Shown: positions 26,190 through 39,526 of the stretch, piece by piece | How positions within the stretch are numbered: the stretch's first letter is position 1 | How the letters are laid out: each line of letters begins with the position of its first letter | Assembly (NCBI GenBank): GCA_028285345.1 | Contig: JANQPT010000036.1 | Location: 62,001 to 126,000, forward strand | DNA length: 64,000 nucleotides | Reading direction: 5' to 3' | Source: Planctomycetales bacterium | GTDB lineage: Bacteria > Planctomycetota > Planctomycetia > Planctomycetales > Planctomycetaceae | Translations under genes and position numbers: made by a program | The notes under the pieces: model-generated | What the model saw: the letters and a program-made list of their open reading frames with translations, nothing else | Told to the model about the DNA's origin: nothing | Databases searched by the model: none

Positions 26190-27319
26190 GGCTGACCGTT
26201 GTCCTGCGAACACTGCCCGGCGTGTCTCAGCCAATGATCGGCGAGCACAATCGCCACCATTGCCTCAGCCATCGGCACAAATCGCGGCAACAGGCACGGG
26301 TCGTGGCGCCCTTTGGTCTGAATCGACGTCGGCTGGCCTGATTGAGTCACCGTCGGCTGCTCAATCGGCAGACTGCTTGTCGGTTTGACCGCCGCCCGCA
26401 ATACGATCGGCATTCCGCTGGTAATCCCGCCCAACATGCCGCCGTGTCGGTTCGACGCAGTTTTGATCGCCGCCGACTCGTCGCTGGATTCCGCGGTGAA
26501 AAGATCGTTGTGTGTGCTGCCCCGCATTGTCACGCAACCGAAACCGATCCCGTACTCGACCCCTAATACCGCCGGCAAGCTAAACAGCGCTTTGGCGAAG
26601 TCCGCTTTAATTTTGTCGAACACAGGCTCGCCCAAACCCGCCGGAATTCCCGTAGCAACAATTTCGGCCGCTCCGCCAATCGAATCCCCCTCCTTGCGGA
26701 CCGTCTCGATCAATTCGATCATCTGCTCCACCGCAACCGCGTCGGGACAACGCACGATATTCGGTTCACCGTCGGGCAGCTTTTCGACGTCGTCGAGAGT
26801 GACCGCCGCGGGATCGGGGACCTCAGCCACGATATCGCCGACTTGGACGACGTATCCGACAACCCGCCCGCCAAACGCCGCGGCAATCAGTTTTTTGGCG
26901 ACGACCCCCGCTGCGACGCGGGCGGTCGTTTCGCGGGCACTGGAACGTCCGCCCCCGCGATAGTCGCGAAACCCGTACTTCGCGTCGTAGGTATAGTCCG
27001 CATGACCCGGACGGTATTTGTCTTTAATATCGCTGTAGTCGCGGCTCCGTTGGTCGGTGTTACGAATCAGGATTGCAAGACTCGTTCCGGTCGTCCGCCC
27101 CTCGAACACGCCCGAGAGGATTTCCGGCAGGTCCGCTTCGTCGCGCTGGGTGACGATCTTGCTCTGTCCCGGACGCCGGCGGTCGAGGTCCACCAACAAG
27201 TCGTCGACGGAGAGCGGAATCCCCGGCGGCACGCCGTCAATAATCACCACATTCCCCGGCCCGTGGCTTTCACCGGCCGTGGTAATCCGAAACGCTTGAC
27301 CGAACGAATTTCCCGTCAT
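26186..27319 (-). CDS. aroC: Chorismate synthase
   Basis: Last step of the shikimate pathway, EPSP to chorismate, needing reduced FMN. From the Met at 27319 (MTGNSFGQAFRITTAGESHG) the product is 377 residues, normal length. Signatures seen: GESHG, DRRRPGQSK, KYRPGHADYTY, GFRDYRGGGRSSARET and RHDPCLLPR near the end. The frame runs 16 codons further upstream but the family always starts just before the GESHG segment. It stands alone, converging on the DUF11 gene with a REPIN-like element between. Confidence 0.97.
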   Translation of the reverse strand: MTGNSFGQAFRITTAGESHGPGNVVIIDGVPPGIPLSVDDLLVDLDRRRPGQSKIVTQRDEADLPEILSGVFEGRTTGTSLAILIRNTDQRSRDYSDIKDKYRPGHADYTYDAKYGFRDYRGGGRSSARETTARVAAGVVAKKLIAAAFGGRVVGYVVQVGDIVAEVPDPAAVTLDDVEKLPDGEPNIVRCPDAVAVEQMIELIETVRKEGDSIGGAAEIVATGIPAGLGEPVFDKIKADFAKALFSLPAVLGVEYGIGFGCVTMRGSTHNDLFTAESSDESAAIKTASNRHGGMLGGITSGMPIVLRAAVKPTSSLPIEQPTVTQSGQPTSIQTKGRHDPCLLPRFVPMAEAMVAIVLADHWLRHAGQCSQDNGQP

Positions 27320-27457
27320 GTCTTTATGGCTCAGAAGTTGATCGAAGTGAGCAGTCTCTCTGCCCAATACGCCATTCTAAACGAATTCCACGGCAAGCAC
27401 CAAGCAGGGGTTCGTCAACGAATTCACGATCGGCTCCTCCAGACTTTAATGAAGACA

Positions 27458-27615
27458 TCGCGCAGAGACACGGAGGCGCGGAGAAAATCGGCCGACTTCG
27501 TCCGGTTAAACTGTGATCGATTCGGCAAAATCAAATCGGCGAACAAAGATGCGCTCGCGATGGCATGAAACATCCGGCCCCTCTTTGCTCTCTGCGTCTC
27601 CGTGTCTCTGCGCGA
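27458..27615. repeat. Empty palindromic element with 9-bp-unit arms
   Basis: TCGCGCAGAGACACGGAGG continuing to 27484 is matched in reverse complement at 27589-27615 (TCTCTGCGTCTCCGTGTCTC onward), about 25 of 27 positions identical. About 105 bp lie between, with no gene. The arms have the same 9-bp rhythm (CRCRGAGRC) as the element around the GxxExxY gene at 60.2 kb. It fills most of the space between aroC and the next gene; nothing else is seen in 27320-27706. Confidence 0.75.
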
Positions 27616-27706
27616 GATTTCTAGCGACATATCACGGCTATCCATGAACCTTCCGGAATCGCCAGATTCAGGCGAACCTTGTTGTGTTGTGCGTGTCACG
27701 TCGGGA

Positions 27707-28507
27707 ATGAATATCTCATTACTCGACAAAAAATTTGAAAAGATCGGTGCGCGGCTAAAGCTAGCGGGCAGCGCTCGCAACCGCGTTCGGGTTTCCGGTG
27801 CCTTCGCACTCGACATCGCAACCGATCGCCAGGGAGAGTTCTTCGAGATCAGCTCCGACGAGACTGCGGAGGTGGAAGTGCTCGATGTGCAGCCTGCGGA
27901 TCGCCACTTATTGCTACTGGTGCGAGAGGGTGGCGAAAAGAGCAAATACCTCTGCGGGCACGATGAACGGCACTGGTTTATCGCAGGGATTCCCGAATCG
28001 GCTCCCGTCGGCAACGTTCCTCAGGCCAAAGCCGCCTTAAAGCCGCGTGAAGTCCGCGTCGCTGAATCACAAAAACGCGTGGCAGGAAAAGCGCGAAACC
28101 GCCGCAAGAACGCGGCGTTCGTCCGGCAAGGGGAGTGGTTCTTTCTGCCGGTCGAATCAATGCACGTCGATGAAAACTTGGTGCTCAAAGGCGAGCCCCT
28201 CAGCCGCGGAGTTGGCAGCAAACCGCACATGGCGGAGTTCTGTTATCGTACCGGCGGCGAAACCGTCCATGTTTGTTCGCGTCATCCCGGCGGTGTGACG
28301 GCGGAACAATACCGCAAGATCTTGTCGGGAAACAACAACGCGAAGCATTGGGGTTGGACGACTATGGTGCGAAATCCCGGCGTCTACGTCAAAGGACGCA
28401 TCCGCCACCCTGACCACGCCACGATCACGCCGGGCTGTTGGCACCAGGTCGTCATGAACACTGAAAGCCAGTCGCGGGCCATGCGGCACGTCACGTTTTT
28501 AGACTGA
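27707..28507 (+). CDS. Conserved-looking basic protein of unknown function
   Basis: 266 residues from the Met at 27707 (MNISLLDKKFEKIGARLKLA); the open frame extends 35 codons upstream into the repeat, which argues against the earlier starts. No signal peptide or membrane segment. Striking local motifs: FEISSDETAEVEVLDVQPAD, LLLLVREGGEKSKYLCGHDE, RHWFIAGIPE, a basic stretch KARNRRKNAAFVRQGEWFFL, VHVCSRHPGG, and the closing RHPDHATI...MRHVTFLD. Several well-spaced His and Cys could form a metal site or active site. I do not recognise the family. Codon use looks like a real gene. Convergent with none; next gene downstream is on the other strand. Confidence 0.65.
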   Translation: MNISLLDKKFEKIGARLKLAGSARNRVRVSGAFALDIATDRQGEFFEISSDETAEVEVLDVQPADRHLLLLVREGGEKSKYLCGHDERHWFIAGIPESAPVGNVPQAKAALKPREVRVAESQKRVAGKARNRRKNAAFVRQGEWFFLPVESMHVDENLVLKGEPLSRGVGSKPHMAEFCYRTGGETVHVCSRHPGGVTAEQYRKILSGNNNAKHWGWTTMVRNPGVYVKGRIRHPDHATITPGCWHQVVMNTESQSRAMRHVTFLD

Positions 28508-28705
28508 CGACATGTGCGATCGTGCGATATGAGTTCCGATGAGTGTGCGCGATGGCGCAGAAATTGGGGTGCCGCGCGGATCTATGGCCGCAATTGTCAC
28601 CCTCTTAATGCACCGCACTGCCTCAGCACGTCATCGTGCAGCGTCACCGAACTTGGGATTGCAAGGGCGAGAGCCGCGGCAGATCCAAAAGACTCCGTCT
28701 CGGTA

Positions 28706-28738
28706 GCTACGCCACTGCCACCTGAAACAGTGCGTAGC
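28706..28738. repeat. Stem-loop in the 28.5-28.8 kb gap
   Basis: GCTACGCCACTG (28706-28717) pairs with CAGTGCGTAGC (28728-28738), an 11-bp stem with one bulged base. It lies between two converging genes and has no T-run. It could end transcription weakly. Nothing else is seen in 28508-28798. Confidence 0.35.
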
Positions 28739-28798
28739 GATAGACAGCTCGCCTAACTGCCACTTCCCGCCAGATTCGCCACTCCAGACTCGCAATCC

Positions 28799-28999
28799 TT
28801 AATCGACGGGCGCGGCTATCAAGGCCCAGACTGTCAATAACACCATTAGCAAAGAAAACGATAGGCACAGAATCGACCCAATTCTCGCATGATTGCCAGT
28901 GAGTGTGGTTTCATAGGTTAGGTCGATCTCGCCACGGGCCAAGCCTCGTATGCCGAGCCAGGCAGAGACGACGATTCCCGCAATGAAAAACAGTGCCAT
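28799..28999 (-). CDS. Small two-helix membrane protein
   Basis: 66 residues from the Met at 28999 (MALFFIAGIVVSAWLGIRGL). Two hydrophobic helices, 2-20 and about 43-63 (ILCLSFSLLMVLLTVWALIA), joined by a polar loop GEIDLTYETTLTGNHAR. The earlier frame to 29101 overlaps the next gene upstream and adds a non-hydrophobic leader, so I take the shorter form. It lies 26 bp after a second small membrane protein on the same strand and may form a two-gene unit with it. No family recognised. Confidence 0.5.
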   Translation of the reverse strand: MALFFIAGIVVSAWLGIRGLARGEIDLTYETTLTGNHARIGSILCLSFSLLMVLLTVWALIAAPVD

Positions 29000-29025
29000 A
29001 AGCGTGTGCTCGCGTTCGTCGGCAG

Positions 29026-29370
29026 CTACTGGGTTAATGCCGCGATAGCAAGAAATCCTATGAACAGCCACCACATCGTTCCAATTGTATACGGAACCCA
29101 TATCGTTGTACGGCCGTGTTTTAGGAACTGCAGCTTCTGCTCAGTCGTCAGTTCTCCCGGCTTTTGAGAAATACGGTCATGCTCCTCGACGGTGATTTTA
29201 CCGCTGTCATAATCGCGCAACAGATTCGAACGAAAACTGCTGCATAAGAAAGTGATGGGGAGTATAAAGATCCCGATCGGAACGAAGATAACGCTGAGGC
29301 ATGCCAGAAGTGGAAGTAGCTTGATGTTCCGATACACACCATCGACTCGCTTGGCAGCCTTATTGTTCAT
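29026..29370 (-). CDS. Small membrane protein, unknown function
   Basis: 114 residues from the Met at 29370 (MNNKAAKRVDGVYRNIKLLP); a GTG four codons earlier is an alternative and neither has a good ribosome site. Two hydrophobic stretches: LLACLSVIFVPIGIFILPIT near the N-terminus and VPYTIGTMWWLFIGFLAIAAL at the C-terminus, with a soluble charged loop between (LLRDYDSGKITVEEHDRISQ). It precedes the 66-residue membrane protein. The 300 bp upstream (29371-29674) show no gene or clear promoter. Confidence 0.5.
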   Translation of the reverse strand: MNNKAAKRVDGVYRNIKLLPLLACLSVIFVPIGIFILPITFLCSSFRSNLLRDYDSGKITVEEHDRISQKPGELTTEQKLQFLKHGRTTIWVPYTIGTMWWLFIGFLAIAALTQ

Positions 29371-29674
29371 CTGATGTCTCACTCAGTGCGTTGACAGCTT
29401 TCGATGATTACCGAGCACTTAATCACGACTGAAGATGCTGGTGAATAGACATCAGCGAAATCGGAGCTTCCATTCCGACAGTCTACCCGTCCGGTCGTCG
29501 CGGGAGTAGCCACTAAGGCTGACGCGGAGAGAATTCAGCCATTGGACGGTCTAAGCAAACGGACTTCAGCTGACACTGATCTCGTGAGAGTTGTCTGTTA
29601 CCGGCGCAATATGCAGTCGTCCTCGCGTACAGAATTTCTATCCCGTTCGCGCACTTCCAGTTCCCAACGGTGGC

Positions 29675-31495
<1,821 letters not shown>

Positions 31496-31773
31496 TTGAA
31501 TCGGAGTTTCCGCGTGATGAATCTCTGGGTGGATCGCAAAGCAGATCGGCTTTGCGAGCAGAGGGACCGTGGGAGGAGTGACCGCCGTTGAGATCGGGGT
31601 GCAACCGTTGAAAGTCCGGCTCTCAACTGAGATCATCTTATCAACCTGCCGCCGATCTCAAAAGAGCAAGCCGCTGCATCCTCCCGCACCAGAGATGAAA
31701 GACCGAACCGTCCGATAAGGCTCATGCGCGGACCGATTGCCGTAACATCAATCATATTGACCAGTTAAACACA

Positions 31774-32553
31774 ATGACTCGCACTTCCCGCGCCGGCAAC
31801 CCCGTCGCTTCTGGACTGCTAAAAGCGGATGAATCTTGTCGCGCACAGCTGCTCGTCAGTGTCCGAAACGTGACCGAAGCGCTCGCCGCGCTGGAGGGGG
31901 GCTGCGATGTCCTGGACATCAAAGAGCCACTCCGCGGCCCGCTCGGCATGGCCGATGCCCTCGTGATTGAGGAGATCGCCCGCACGGTGCGCGAACGCTC
32001 CCCGGAGACGGTCATCAGTGCGGCGCTGGGCGAGGTCATTGACTGGTCCGACGTCGAAGTTCCGCCGCTGCCAGCGGAACTCGCAATTGCCAAATTGGGC
32101 CTCGCTCATCTCGCCGGCCGCTCGGATTGGCGACGTCAATGGTGCGAGGTTCGCGAAAAGTTTGACGCCTCGAGCCGGGGTGCAATCGGTTGGGTTGCGG
32201 TCGCCTACGCCGACTGGAAATCGGCCGGCAGCCCGCCGCCGGTTGCCATTCTTGATATGGCGCTGGAGTGCGATTGCGTTGGGCTGTTGATTGATACGTA
32301 CGCGAAAACCGGTCAGGGATTGTTTCACTGGCTGTCCGTTGCAGAATTGCGGACGCTATCACGTCGTGCGCGGGAGAATGGGTTCTTCCTAGCCCTGGCC
32401 GGGAAACTCGCGCTTGGCGACTTGCCGGATTTACGTCAGGTCGATCCCGAGGTTATCGCCATCCGCTCCGCCGCCTGCGCCGGCGGCGACCGCCAAGACA
32501 AGATCGACGCCGAGGCAGTTCGTCGTTTTAAATCGGCGTGTCAGTCACGGTGA
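31774..32553 (+). CDS. (5-formylfuran-3-yl)methyl phosphate synthase (MfnB-like)
   Basis: TIM-barrel enzyme that in methanogens joins two glyceraldehyde-3-phosphates to make 4-HFC-P, the furan precursor of methanofuran. 259 residues. Family landmarks are present: LLVSVRNVTEALAALEGGCD, then CDVLDIKEPLRGPLG with the catalytic-type Lys50, a second Lys107 in IAKLGL, LLIDTYAKTGQGLF (Asp and Lys), and the C-terminal phosphate-binding run IAIRSAACAGGDRQDKIDAE. A planctomycete role in the tetrahydromethanopterin-linked C1 pathway is known from this phylum. No other C1 gene is next to it. Start Met at 31774 is the only clear choice; the first ~22 residues are extra. Confidence 0.88.
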   Translation: MTRTSRAGNPVASGLLKADESCRAQLLVSVRNVTEALAALEGGCDVLDIKEPLRGPLGMADALVIEEIARTVRERSPETVISAALGEVIDWSDVEVPPLPAELAIAKLGLAHLAGRSDWRRQWCEVREKFDASSRGAIGWVAVAYADWKSAGSPPPVAILDMALECDCVGLLIDTYAKTGQGLFHWLSVAELRTLSRRARENGFFLALAGKLALGDLPDLRQVDPEVIAIRSAACAGGDRQDKIDAEAVRRFKSACQSR

Positions 32554-32620
32554 ATTTGGGCTTCAGCCATTTCGCGACGGTTCGATGAATCAGATAATCG
32601 CGCGCGATTTTTCCAATTCA

Positions 32621-33802
32621 TCACGGGCAACCGCAGAAGCCGACCGCCGTGGCAGCGTACACGACGGCGACGCGGACCAGATCGTCGATGCTGACCCACT
32701 CGCTGGTTGTGTGTGCGCCGCCTGCCTGTGGCCCGTGTGTGATGGCCGGGATGCCTTTCTTGTGCCAGAAGCAACTGCCGTCATCGGCGAACGGTTTGGC
32801 CCCGATCGGCAGCTCTTTGCCGGTTGTGGACGAATACGCTGCTTGGAACAGGACCGCTAAATCGCTTTCTGCATCAAGTTCAAATGCGTCGCGAATCAGC
32901 ATGAACCGGGCGTCAATCTTGGCCCCCGTCTGTGTGGCCACGTCGGCGGTGAGTTCTTCATAATCCCGCCGGACATCCTCCCATGCATGTCCCGGCAACC
33001 AGCGTAGCGTCCCTTGCAGTTCGCACGTTTGCGGGTACTGGTTATAGATCTCGCCGCACTGCAGCATCCCTAGAAACGCGCTTTCGGAGCCGGCGAGCGG
33101 ATGGCTCGTCTGCTCCAACTGTTCGTTCCACTCCAAAATCCGCTGCGCGAGAATCGCCCCGACCTGTAGCACGTTGGTTTCGTCGCGCGGGCGGAAGACT
33201 TCGTGCACGGGCGCCCCCGGCCGCGAGATGCTCATCTGAATTCGCGCATTGCCGCGCCCAATGATTGGGAGACGGTCGTGCGTATATTCCGGGATCATCA
33301 CGCCGTCGCCCACAAAGCCGTCGTCGATCAACTGGTTCAGTTGCGCACAGTCCCCCCACGGCGCTTCGTGCAGGTCGTGTGCGGTCAGGAGGATTCCGCC
33401 TCCGCTGAGGACGCCTGTTTCGCGGAGGATTCTCAGCGCTTCCACCGCAGCAGCGACGCCCGCCTTCATGTCGCTCGCTCCGCTGCCGGTCAGCCGGTCT
33501 CCTTCGACGGCCGAAGCGGCAAAGGGCAGATGTACGGTGTCCAGATGTCCGTTGTACTGCAGCGTACGGCCCGGCTGTCCCGTGTCAAAACGGGCGGCCA
33601 CTGCGGGTGCTTTGGCCCAGCCCCCTTCCGGGCGTTCGACGTCGAAACCTTCGGTCGTCAAGATTTCGGCGAGCGTGTCGGCAACGCCGCCGGCATCGCA
33701 AGTCGGGCTGGGAACGTCGATCAGCCGCCGCGCGGTCGACAAAAGACGTTCGCGGTCGGCGGCTTGTTGGATCGCTTGCAACTTTTCGGAGGGGATGGGC
33801 AT
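32621..33802 (-). CDS. M20-family metallopeptidase / deacylase
   Basis: 393 residues from the Met at 33802 (MPIPSEKLQAIQQ); the frame continues upstream into thiG and that part is not family-like. Amidohydrolase of the ArgE/DapE/CPG2 type: YNGHLDTVH (metal His, catalytic Asp), GSGASDMKAGVAA (bridging Asp), lid domain with NARIQMSISRPGAPVHE, and the final metal ligand HTTSEWVS. Where the family usually has Glu-Glu after the LLT strand, this protein reads LTAHDLHEAPWG, so the general-base Glu appears to be His; either the true alignment differs or the activity does. Substrate unknown. It overlaps nothing after trimming and follows thiG by 113 bp. Confidence 0.8.
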   Translation of the reverse strand: MPIPSEKLQAIQQAADRERLLSTARRLIDVPSPTCDAGGVADTLAEILTTEGFDVERPEGGWAKAPAVAARFDTGQPGRTLQYNGHLDTVHLPFAASAVEGDRLTGSGASDMKAGVAAAVEALRILRETGVLSGGGILLTAHDLHEAPWGDCAQLNQLIDDGFVGDGVMIPEYTHDRLPIIGRGNARIQMSISRPGAPVHEVFRPRDETNVLQVGAILAQRILEWNEQLEQTSHPLAGSESAFLGMLQCGEIYNQYPQTCELQGTLRWLPGHAWEDVRRDYEELTADVATQTGAKIDARFMLIRDAFELDAESDLAVLFQAAYSSTTGKELPIGAKPFADDGSCFWHKKGIPAITHGPQAGGAHTTSEWVSIDDLVRVAVVYAATAVGFCGCP

Positions 33803-33828
33803 TGGATGATTTTTTCCGTAGCGTGGGA

Positions 33829-33887
33829 CCCCCGGCGGAGCCGGGGGCTGACGGGGGGCGCCCTCAAAATCCCCGGTTTTGCCGGGG
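33829..33887. repeat. Pair of GC-rich hairpins between thiG and the M20 gene
   Basis: First hairpin CCCCCGGC-GGA-GCCGGGGG (33829-33847), second CCCCGG-TTTTG-CCGGGG (33871-33887). A GTAG lies 11 bp before the first (33818-33821). The first is the same type as the hairpin at 17282-17300. Together they look like another REPIN-style pair, though the second arm lacks a clear GTAG head. Confidence 0.55.
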
Positions 33888-33915
33888 GTTGTGCGCGTTA
33901 CATACTGCGCAACGT

Positions 33916-34743
33916 TTACCGCCGCGCGAAATCGGCTTCCGGGCTGGACGCTGTCGCGTACAGCTTGCGCGGAATTCGGCCCGCGAGATAGGACCAGCGC
34001 CCGGCGCGCGTCGCTTCGCGCATCGCGCGGGCCATTAGCAGCGGATCCTTGGCCGCAGCAACTGCCGTGTTGAGCAGCACGCCGTCGCAACCTAATTCCA
34101 TTGCGCCGCTGACGTCGCTGGCGGCACCAACTCCCGCGTCGACGATCACGGGATAGTTCGGATCGTCCTCCTTGAGATACTCCAAACAGATGCGGATGTT
34201 GTTCGGATTGAGAATCCCCTGCCCGCTGCCGATCGGACTGCCGGCGGGCATGACGGAGGTTGCGCCCGCTTCCTTCAGCCGGCGGGCGGTGATGGGATCG
34301 TCGGTCGTGTAGACCAGCACCTGGAACCCTTCCGCCACCAGTTGCTCCGTCGCCTGCACTGTCGCGACCGGATCGGGCAACAGCGTCTTCTTATCGCCCA
34401 AGACTTCCAGTTTGACCCAATCGGCACCGGGATTCTCCAATCCACTCAGTATCTCGCGGCCCATCCGCGCGGTGCGGACTGCGTCTTCGGTATTGAAGCA
34501 GCCCGCCGTGTTGGGCAGGATCGTGTAGCGGTCGAGGTCAATGAAATCGAGAATATTCCGGCCCTCGGAATCGACCAACCGCTCGCGGCGAACCGCAACG
34601 GTAATGACCTCCGCACCGCTGGCGTCGAGGCATTCGCGCATCAGTTCATAGGTCGCATACTTCCCCGTCCCCACGATCAAACGGGATTGGAATTGGTGTG
34701 AACCCAGCACAAGCGGCGGATCGGTTTCGATTTGGGTAGCCAT
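33916..34743 (-). CDS. thiG: Thiazole synthase ThiG
   Basis: Forms the thiazole phosphate of thiamine from deoxyxylulose-5-phosphate, dehydroglycine and ThiS thiocarboxylate. 275 residues with LIVGTGKY at the start of the barrel, the Schiff-base Lys in [38 protein letters not shown] and [12 protein letters not shown], all standard. It comes about 56 bp after thiS on the same strand. No thiE, thiF or thiH is seen nearby and no TPP riboswitch motif was found upstream of thiS. Confidence 0.97.
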   Translation of the reverse strand: MATQIETDPPLVLGSHQFQSRLIVGTGKYATYELMRECLDASGAEVITVAVRRERLVDSEGRNILDFIDLDRYTILPNTAGCFNTEDAVRTARMGREILSGLENPGADWVKLEVLGDKKTLLPDPVATVQATEQLVAEGFQVLVYTTDDPITARRLKEAGATSVMPAGSPIGSGQGILNPNNIRICLEYLKEDDPNYPVIVDAGVGAASDVSGAMELGCDGVLLNTAVAAAKDPLLMARAMREATRAGRWSYLAGRIPRKLYATASSPEADFARR

Positions 34744-34799
34744 GGTCTTTCAATTCGACGACGGACGAACGGCCCTCGCTCGATATCGGCCTGGAAGAT

Positions 34800-35000
34800 T
34801 CAACCACCGCCGACAAGGGTCACGATCTCAAGTTGATCCGACGGTTCCAGCACACACTGCGAATGCTCGGCACGCGGAATGAGTTGGCGGTTGCGTTCGA
34901 CGGCGACGTAGCGGGGCTGGAGATCCAGCTGTTGTAACAGATCGGAGAGTGTAATTCGGTCGGCGACGCCGCGAGATTCGCCATTAATGCAGATTTCCAA
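34800..35000 (-). CDS. thiS: Sulfur carrier protein ThiS
   Basis: Ubiquitin-fold sulfur donor for the thiazole step, ending in the required Gly-Gly (LEIVTLVGGG). Taking the TTG at 35000 gives 66 residues starting LEICINGESRG, the length and start of the family; a GGAG lies 9 bp before that TTG. The longer frame to 35051 adds 17 unlikely residues. DLLQQLDLQPRYVAVERN matches the ThiS helix-strand. Directly upstream of thiG. Confidence 0.93.
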   Translation of the reverse strand: MEICINGESRGVADRITLSDLLQQLDLQPRYVAVERNRQLIPRAEHSQCVLEPSDQLEIVTLVGGG

Positions 35001-35112
35001 AAAAGCGGTCTCCACGAGAAATGTCGAGGGCGTCGTGCACCGGATGAGCAACAGATTGATTCAGTGATTGCAGTTTAGATCGGCCCCTGAGGAGCGTCAA
35101 CCGAGGCCCGAC

Positions 35113-35130
35113 GCGACACTTCTCAGTGTC
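35113..35130. repeat. Short stem-loop between thiS and the GAF activator
   Basis: CGACACT-TCTC-AGTGTCG, perfect 7-bp stem with a 4-base loop. It lies in the divergent region between thiS and the sigma-54 activator. It could be a regulator site or weak terminator; no T-run follows on either strand. Confidence 0.35.
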
Positions 35131-35280
35131 GTGATCCGAGAAACTGAGGACACATTGCCTGATTCGTTATCAAAGTTGCACACTTCTGCCGAGGCCGGTA
35201 TCGTTGCGACTACACTTTGAAAGATCATCTCAGCGCCGCGCTCCACTTCTCCGGGGTCAAGATCGGGGGATTGAATTGAC

Positions 35281-37248
<1,968 letters not shown>

Positions 37249-37525
37249 AGCATACAGCCGGGCCTTTTCCCGGTCGCTGAAAGCGGCCTTTGATTGCACT
37301 TCGCGACAGGTGAGGCCGGAATCAAGTTGGATGCCCTTGCGAGTTAGGAATTCCCTGCGGTATCCTGGAGGGATGGGAGACGATCAGTTCGGATGTCTTC
37401 CGTCAAAGTCGTCATCTCTCTGAGGAAATCCTGTTAAGTTCACCAGGGATGCGGGCCGCAACTGTTTCGCCGAGCAACCCGCTTCGCGTTTGCCCGGTGT
37501 CATTTCAAACGATGAATTTGGGATT

Positions 37526-39526
37526 ATGATTGCTTACTTGGTTGTCCGCGAAGACAACAAGTGGCGCGATATCTACCGCTTGATGCCGGGTCAGGTCATC
37601 ACCGTTGGACGGGCTGCCACGAATCGCATTGCTCTGCAGGATGAAGTTTGCAGCCGCAATCACTGTGAGATCTATCATAGTGACGACACGTGGGTGCTGC
37701 GCGATCTCGGCAGCCGCAACGGGACATTCGTAGATGGAATGGCGGTCACCGGGGACTGCACGCTCGAACCGGGACAACTAATCGAAATCGGTGCCTGCAA
37801 ATTGGCATATACCGACGATCTTTCGCGCGCGTTTCCGATTCTGGACAACGAAAAGGACCCATCCGAAGAGGATACCGGCACGGCCTTTGAGGGCGTGCTC
37901 GACGCGCCGTTGCCGATGTCGGAACCGGCAATTATCCATCGCCGCCGCCGCACTCGCTTCCGGGTCACCAGCCAGCGGGAGCCGGTCGGAATTGACCGCA
38001 CCTCGCTGGTGCTGACGCAGCTGTACCGACTCGCATTGGAGATGGGATCCGCCAAAGATTCGCAGCGTCTGGCCGAAGTCGTCCTTGCGGGTCTCTTTGA
38101 GAGTTCTCGCGCCGACATCGGCGCAATCCTCCTCCTCCCCGAAGGGGTTGGCCCGGAGACCTCGCCGGGACAACTGACGGTGGTCGCCTACAACACGAAA
38201 AACGAACTGCCTTACCAAACGGTCTCGGATTACCTGTCGAGCATCGTCATGCAGGAGCGGGAAGCGGTTCTGGCCCGCGACGTCGCGGACGACAGCCGGC
38301 TGATCAATCGCGACAGCCTGGGGCAGATCCATGCCCAAAGCGTGATTTGTGCGCCGATCCGTTCGGGGCAAATTGTGTACGGGCTGGTCCATCTGTACAC
38401 CACAGGTCCTGATGAACCGCTTGATCCGGACGATTTGGAATTCACGTTGGCGGTCGCGGACCAGTTCGCCGTCGCCATGGAAAACCTGCGCCGCCAAGAG
38501 TCGCTGGAGGAGGGCCTTGAAAAAGCGCGCGATGAAAACAAGCACCTGCGCGAGCAATTGGCCATTCAGAGCGACCTGGTCGGCAGCAGCCCCGCGATGG
38601 AGCGGCTCAACCAAAAGATCGCCCGCATCGCCCCGACCGACTCGACCGTGCTGATCCGCGGAGAGAGCGGCGTCGGCAAAGAACTCGTCGCGCGGGCCAT
38701 CCACTTTAGCAGCGAACGCAAAAACGGTCCCTTTGTCTGCATGAACTGTGCTGCGTTGAGCGAGAGTTTGCTGGAAAGTGAATTATTCGGGCATGAAAAA
38801 GGATCGTTCACCGGCGCCACCGGTCGCAAAGTCGGTAAATTCGAACAAGCTCACCAGGGCACGCTGCTGTTGGACGAAGTCGGAGAGATGAGCCCGGCGA
38901 TACAAGCGAAGTTCCTGCGGGTTTTGGAAGGGCATCCCTACGAGCGGGTGGGCGGCGGAACCCCAATTAAGGTCGACGTCCGCATCGTCGCCGCCACCAA
39001 CCGCGATCTCGAACAAGCGGTTAAGGAAAAAGGGTTTCGTCGCGATCTCTATTTTCGCCTGCACGTTGTAGAAATCGTCGTTGAACCGCTACGGGACCAT
39101 GCAAGCGATATTCCGGAGTTGGCCACGTTTTTCCTCGATCGTTTCGTGCGCAGTACGGGTCGTCCTGCGCGTGGTTTCACGCAGGAAGCCCAGGAGAAGC
39201 TCGCCTCGTATACTTGGCCGGGTAACATTCGCGAACTGCAGAACTCCGTCGAGCGCGCGGTCATCTTTTCCACCGGCGAATTCATCAAGGCGGGCGATAT
39301 TCATCTTTCCGGACTCGACGTTGACGACGTTCCGCAACCACCCACCGAGGTCAGCCCAAGTTACCGTCAGATTTCGATCGAACAATTGGAACAGGAGCAC
39401 ATTCTGGCGACGCTCGAAAAGACCAATTGGAATAAGTCCAAGGCAGCTCAAATCTTAGGAATCGAGCGCTCAACACTTGACCGGAAGCTCAAGCGGTATT
39501 CGGTCACCCGCCCGACGCACCATTGA
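37526..39526 (+). CDS. Sigma-54-dependent activator, FHA-GAF-AAA-Fis
   Basis: 666 residues from the Met at 37526 ([20 protein letters not shown]); a TTG 12 codons earlier is less likely. FHA domain at about 5-95 ([40 protein letters not shown]) should bind a phospho-threonine partner, suggesting control by a Ser/Thr kinase. GAF at ~165-325, AAA+ at ~350-580 with [20 protein letters not shown] and the loop GSFTGA (one change from GAFTGA), then an HTH ([20 protein letters not shown]). Followed by a hairpin at 39594-39620. Confidence 0.94.
   Translation: MIAYLVVREDNKWRDIYRLMPGQVITVGRAATNRIALQDEVCSRNHCEIYHSDDTWVLRDLGSRNGTFVDGMAVTGDCTLEPGQLIEIGACKLAYTDDLSRAFPILDNEKDPSEEDTGTAFEGVLDAPLPMSEPAIIHRRRRTRFRVTSQREPVGIDRTSLVLTQLYRLALEMGSAKDSQRLAEVVLAGLFESSRADIGAILLLPEGVGPETSPGQLTVVAYNTKNELPYQTVSDYLSSIVMQEREAVLARDVADDSRLINRDSLGQIHAQSVICAPIRSGQIVYGLVHLYTTGPDEPLDPDDLEFTLAVADQFAVAMENLRRQESLEEGLEKARDENKHLREQLAIQSDLVGSSPAMERLNQKIARIAPTDSTVLIRGESGVGKELVARAIHFSSERKNGPFVCMNCAALSESLLESELFGHEKGSFTGATGRKVGKFEQAHQGTLLLDEVGEMSPAIQAKFLRVLEGHPYERVGGGTPIKVDVRIVAATNRDLEQAVKEKGFRRDLYFRLHVVEIVVEPLRDHASDIPELATFFLDRFVRSTGRPARGFTQEAQEKLASYTWPGNIRELQNSVERAVIFSTGEFIKAGDIHLSGLDVDDVPQPPTEVSPSYRQISIEQLEQEHILATLEKTNWNKSKAAQILGIERSTLDRKLKRYSVTRPTHH

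Noticed and set aside
35001..35280. Possible TPP riboswitch upstream of thiS
   Set aside because: None of the conserved TPP-riboswitch segments (such as CTGAGA) were found on the thiS strand in the expected order; only a short stem-loop is present.
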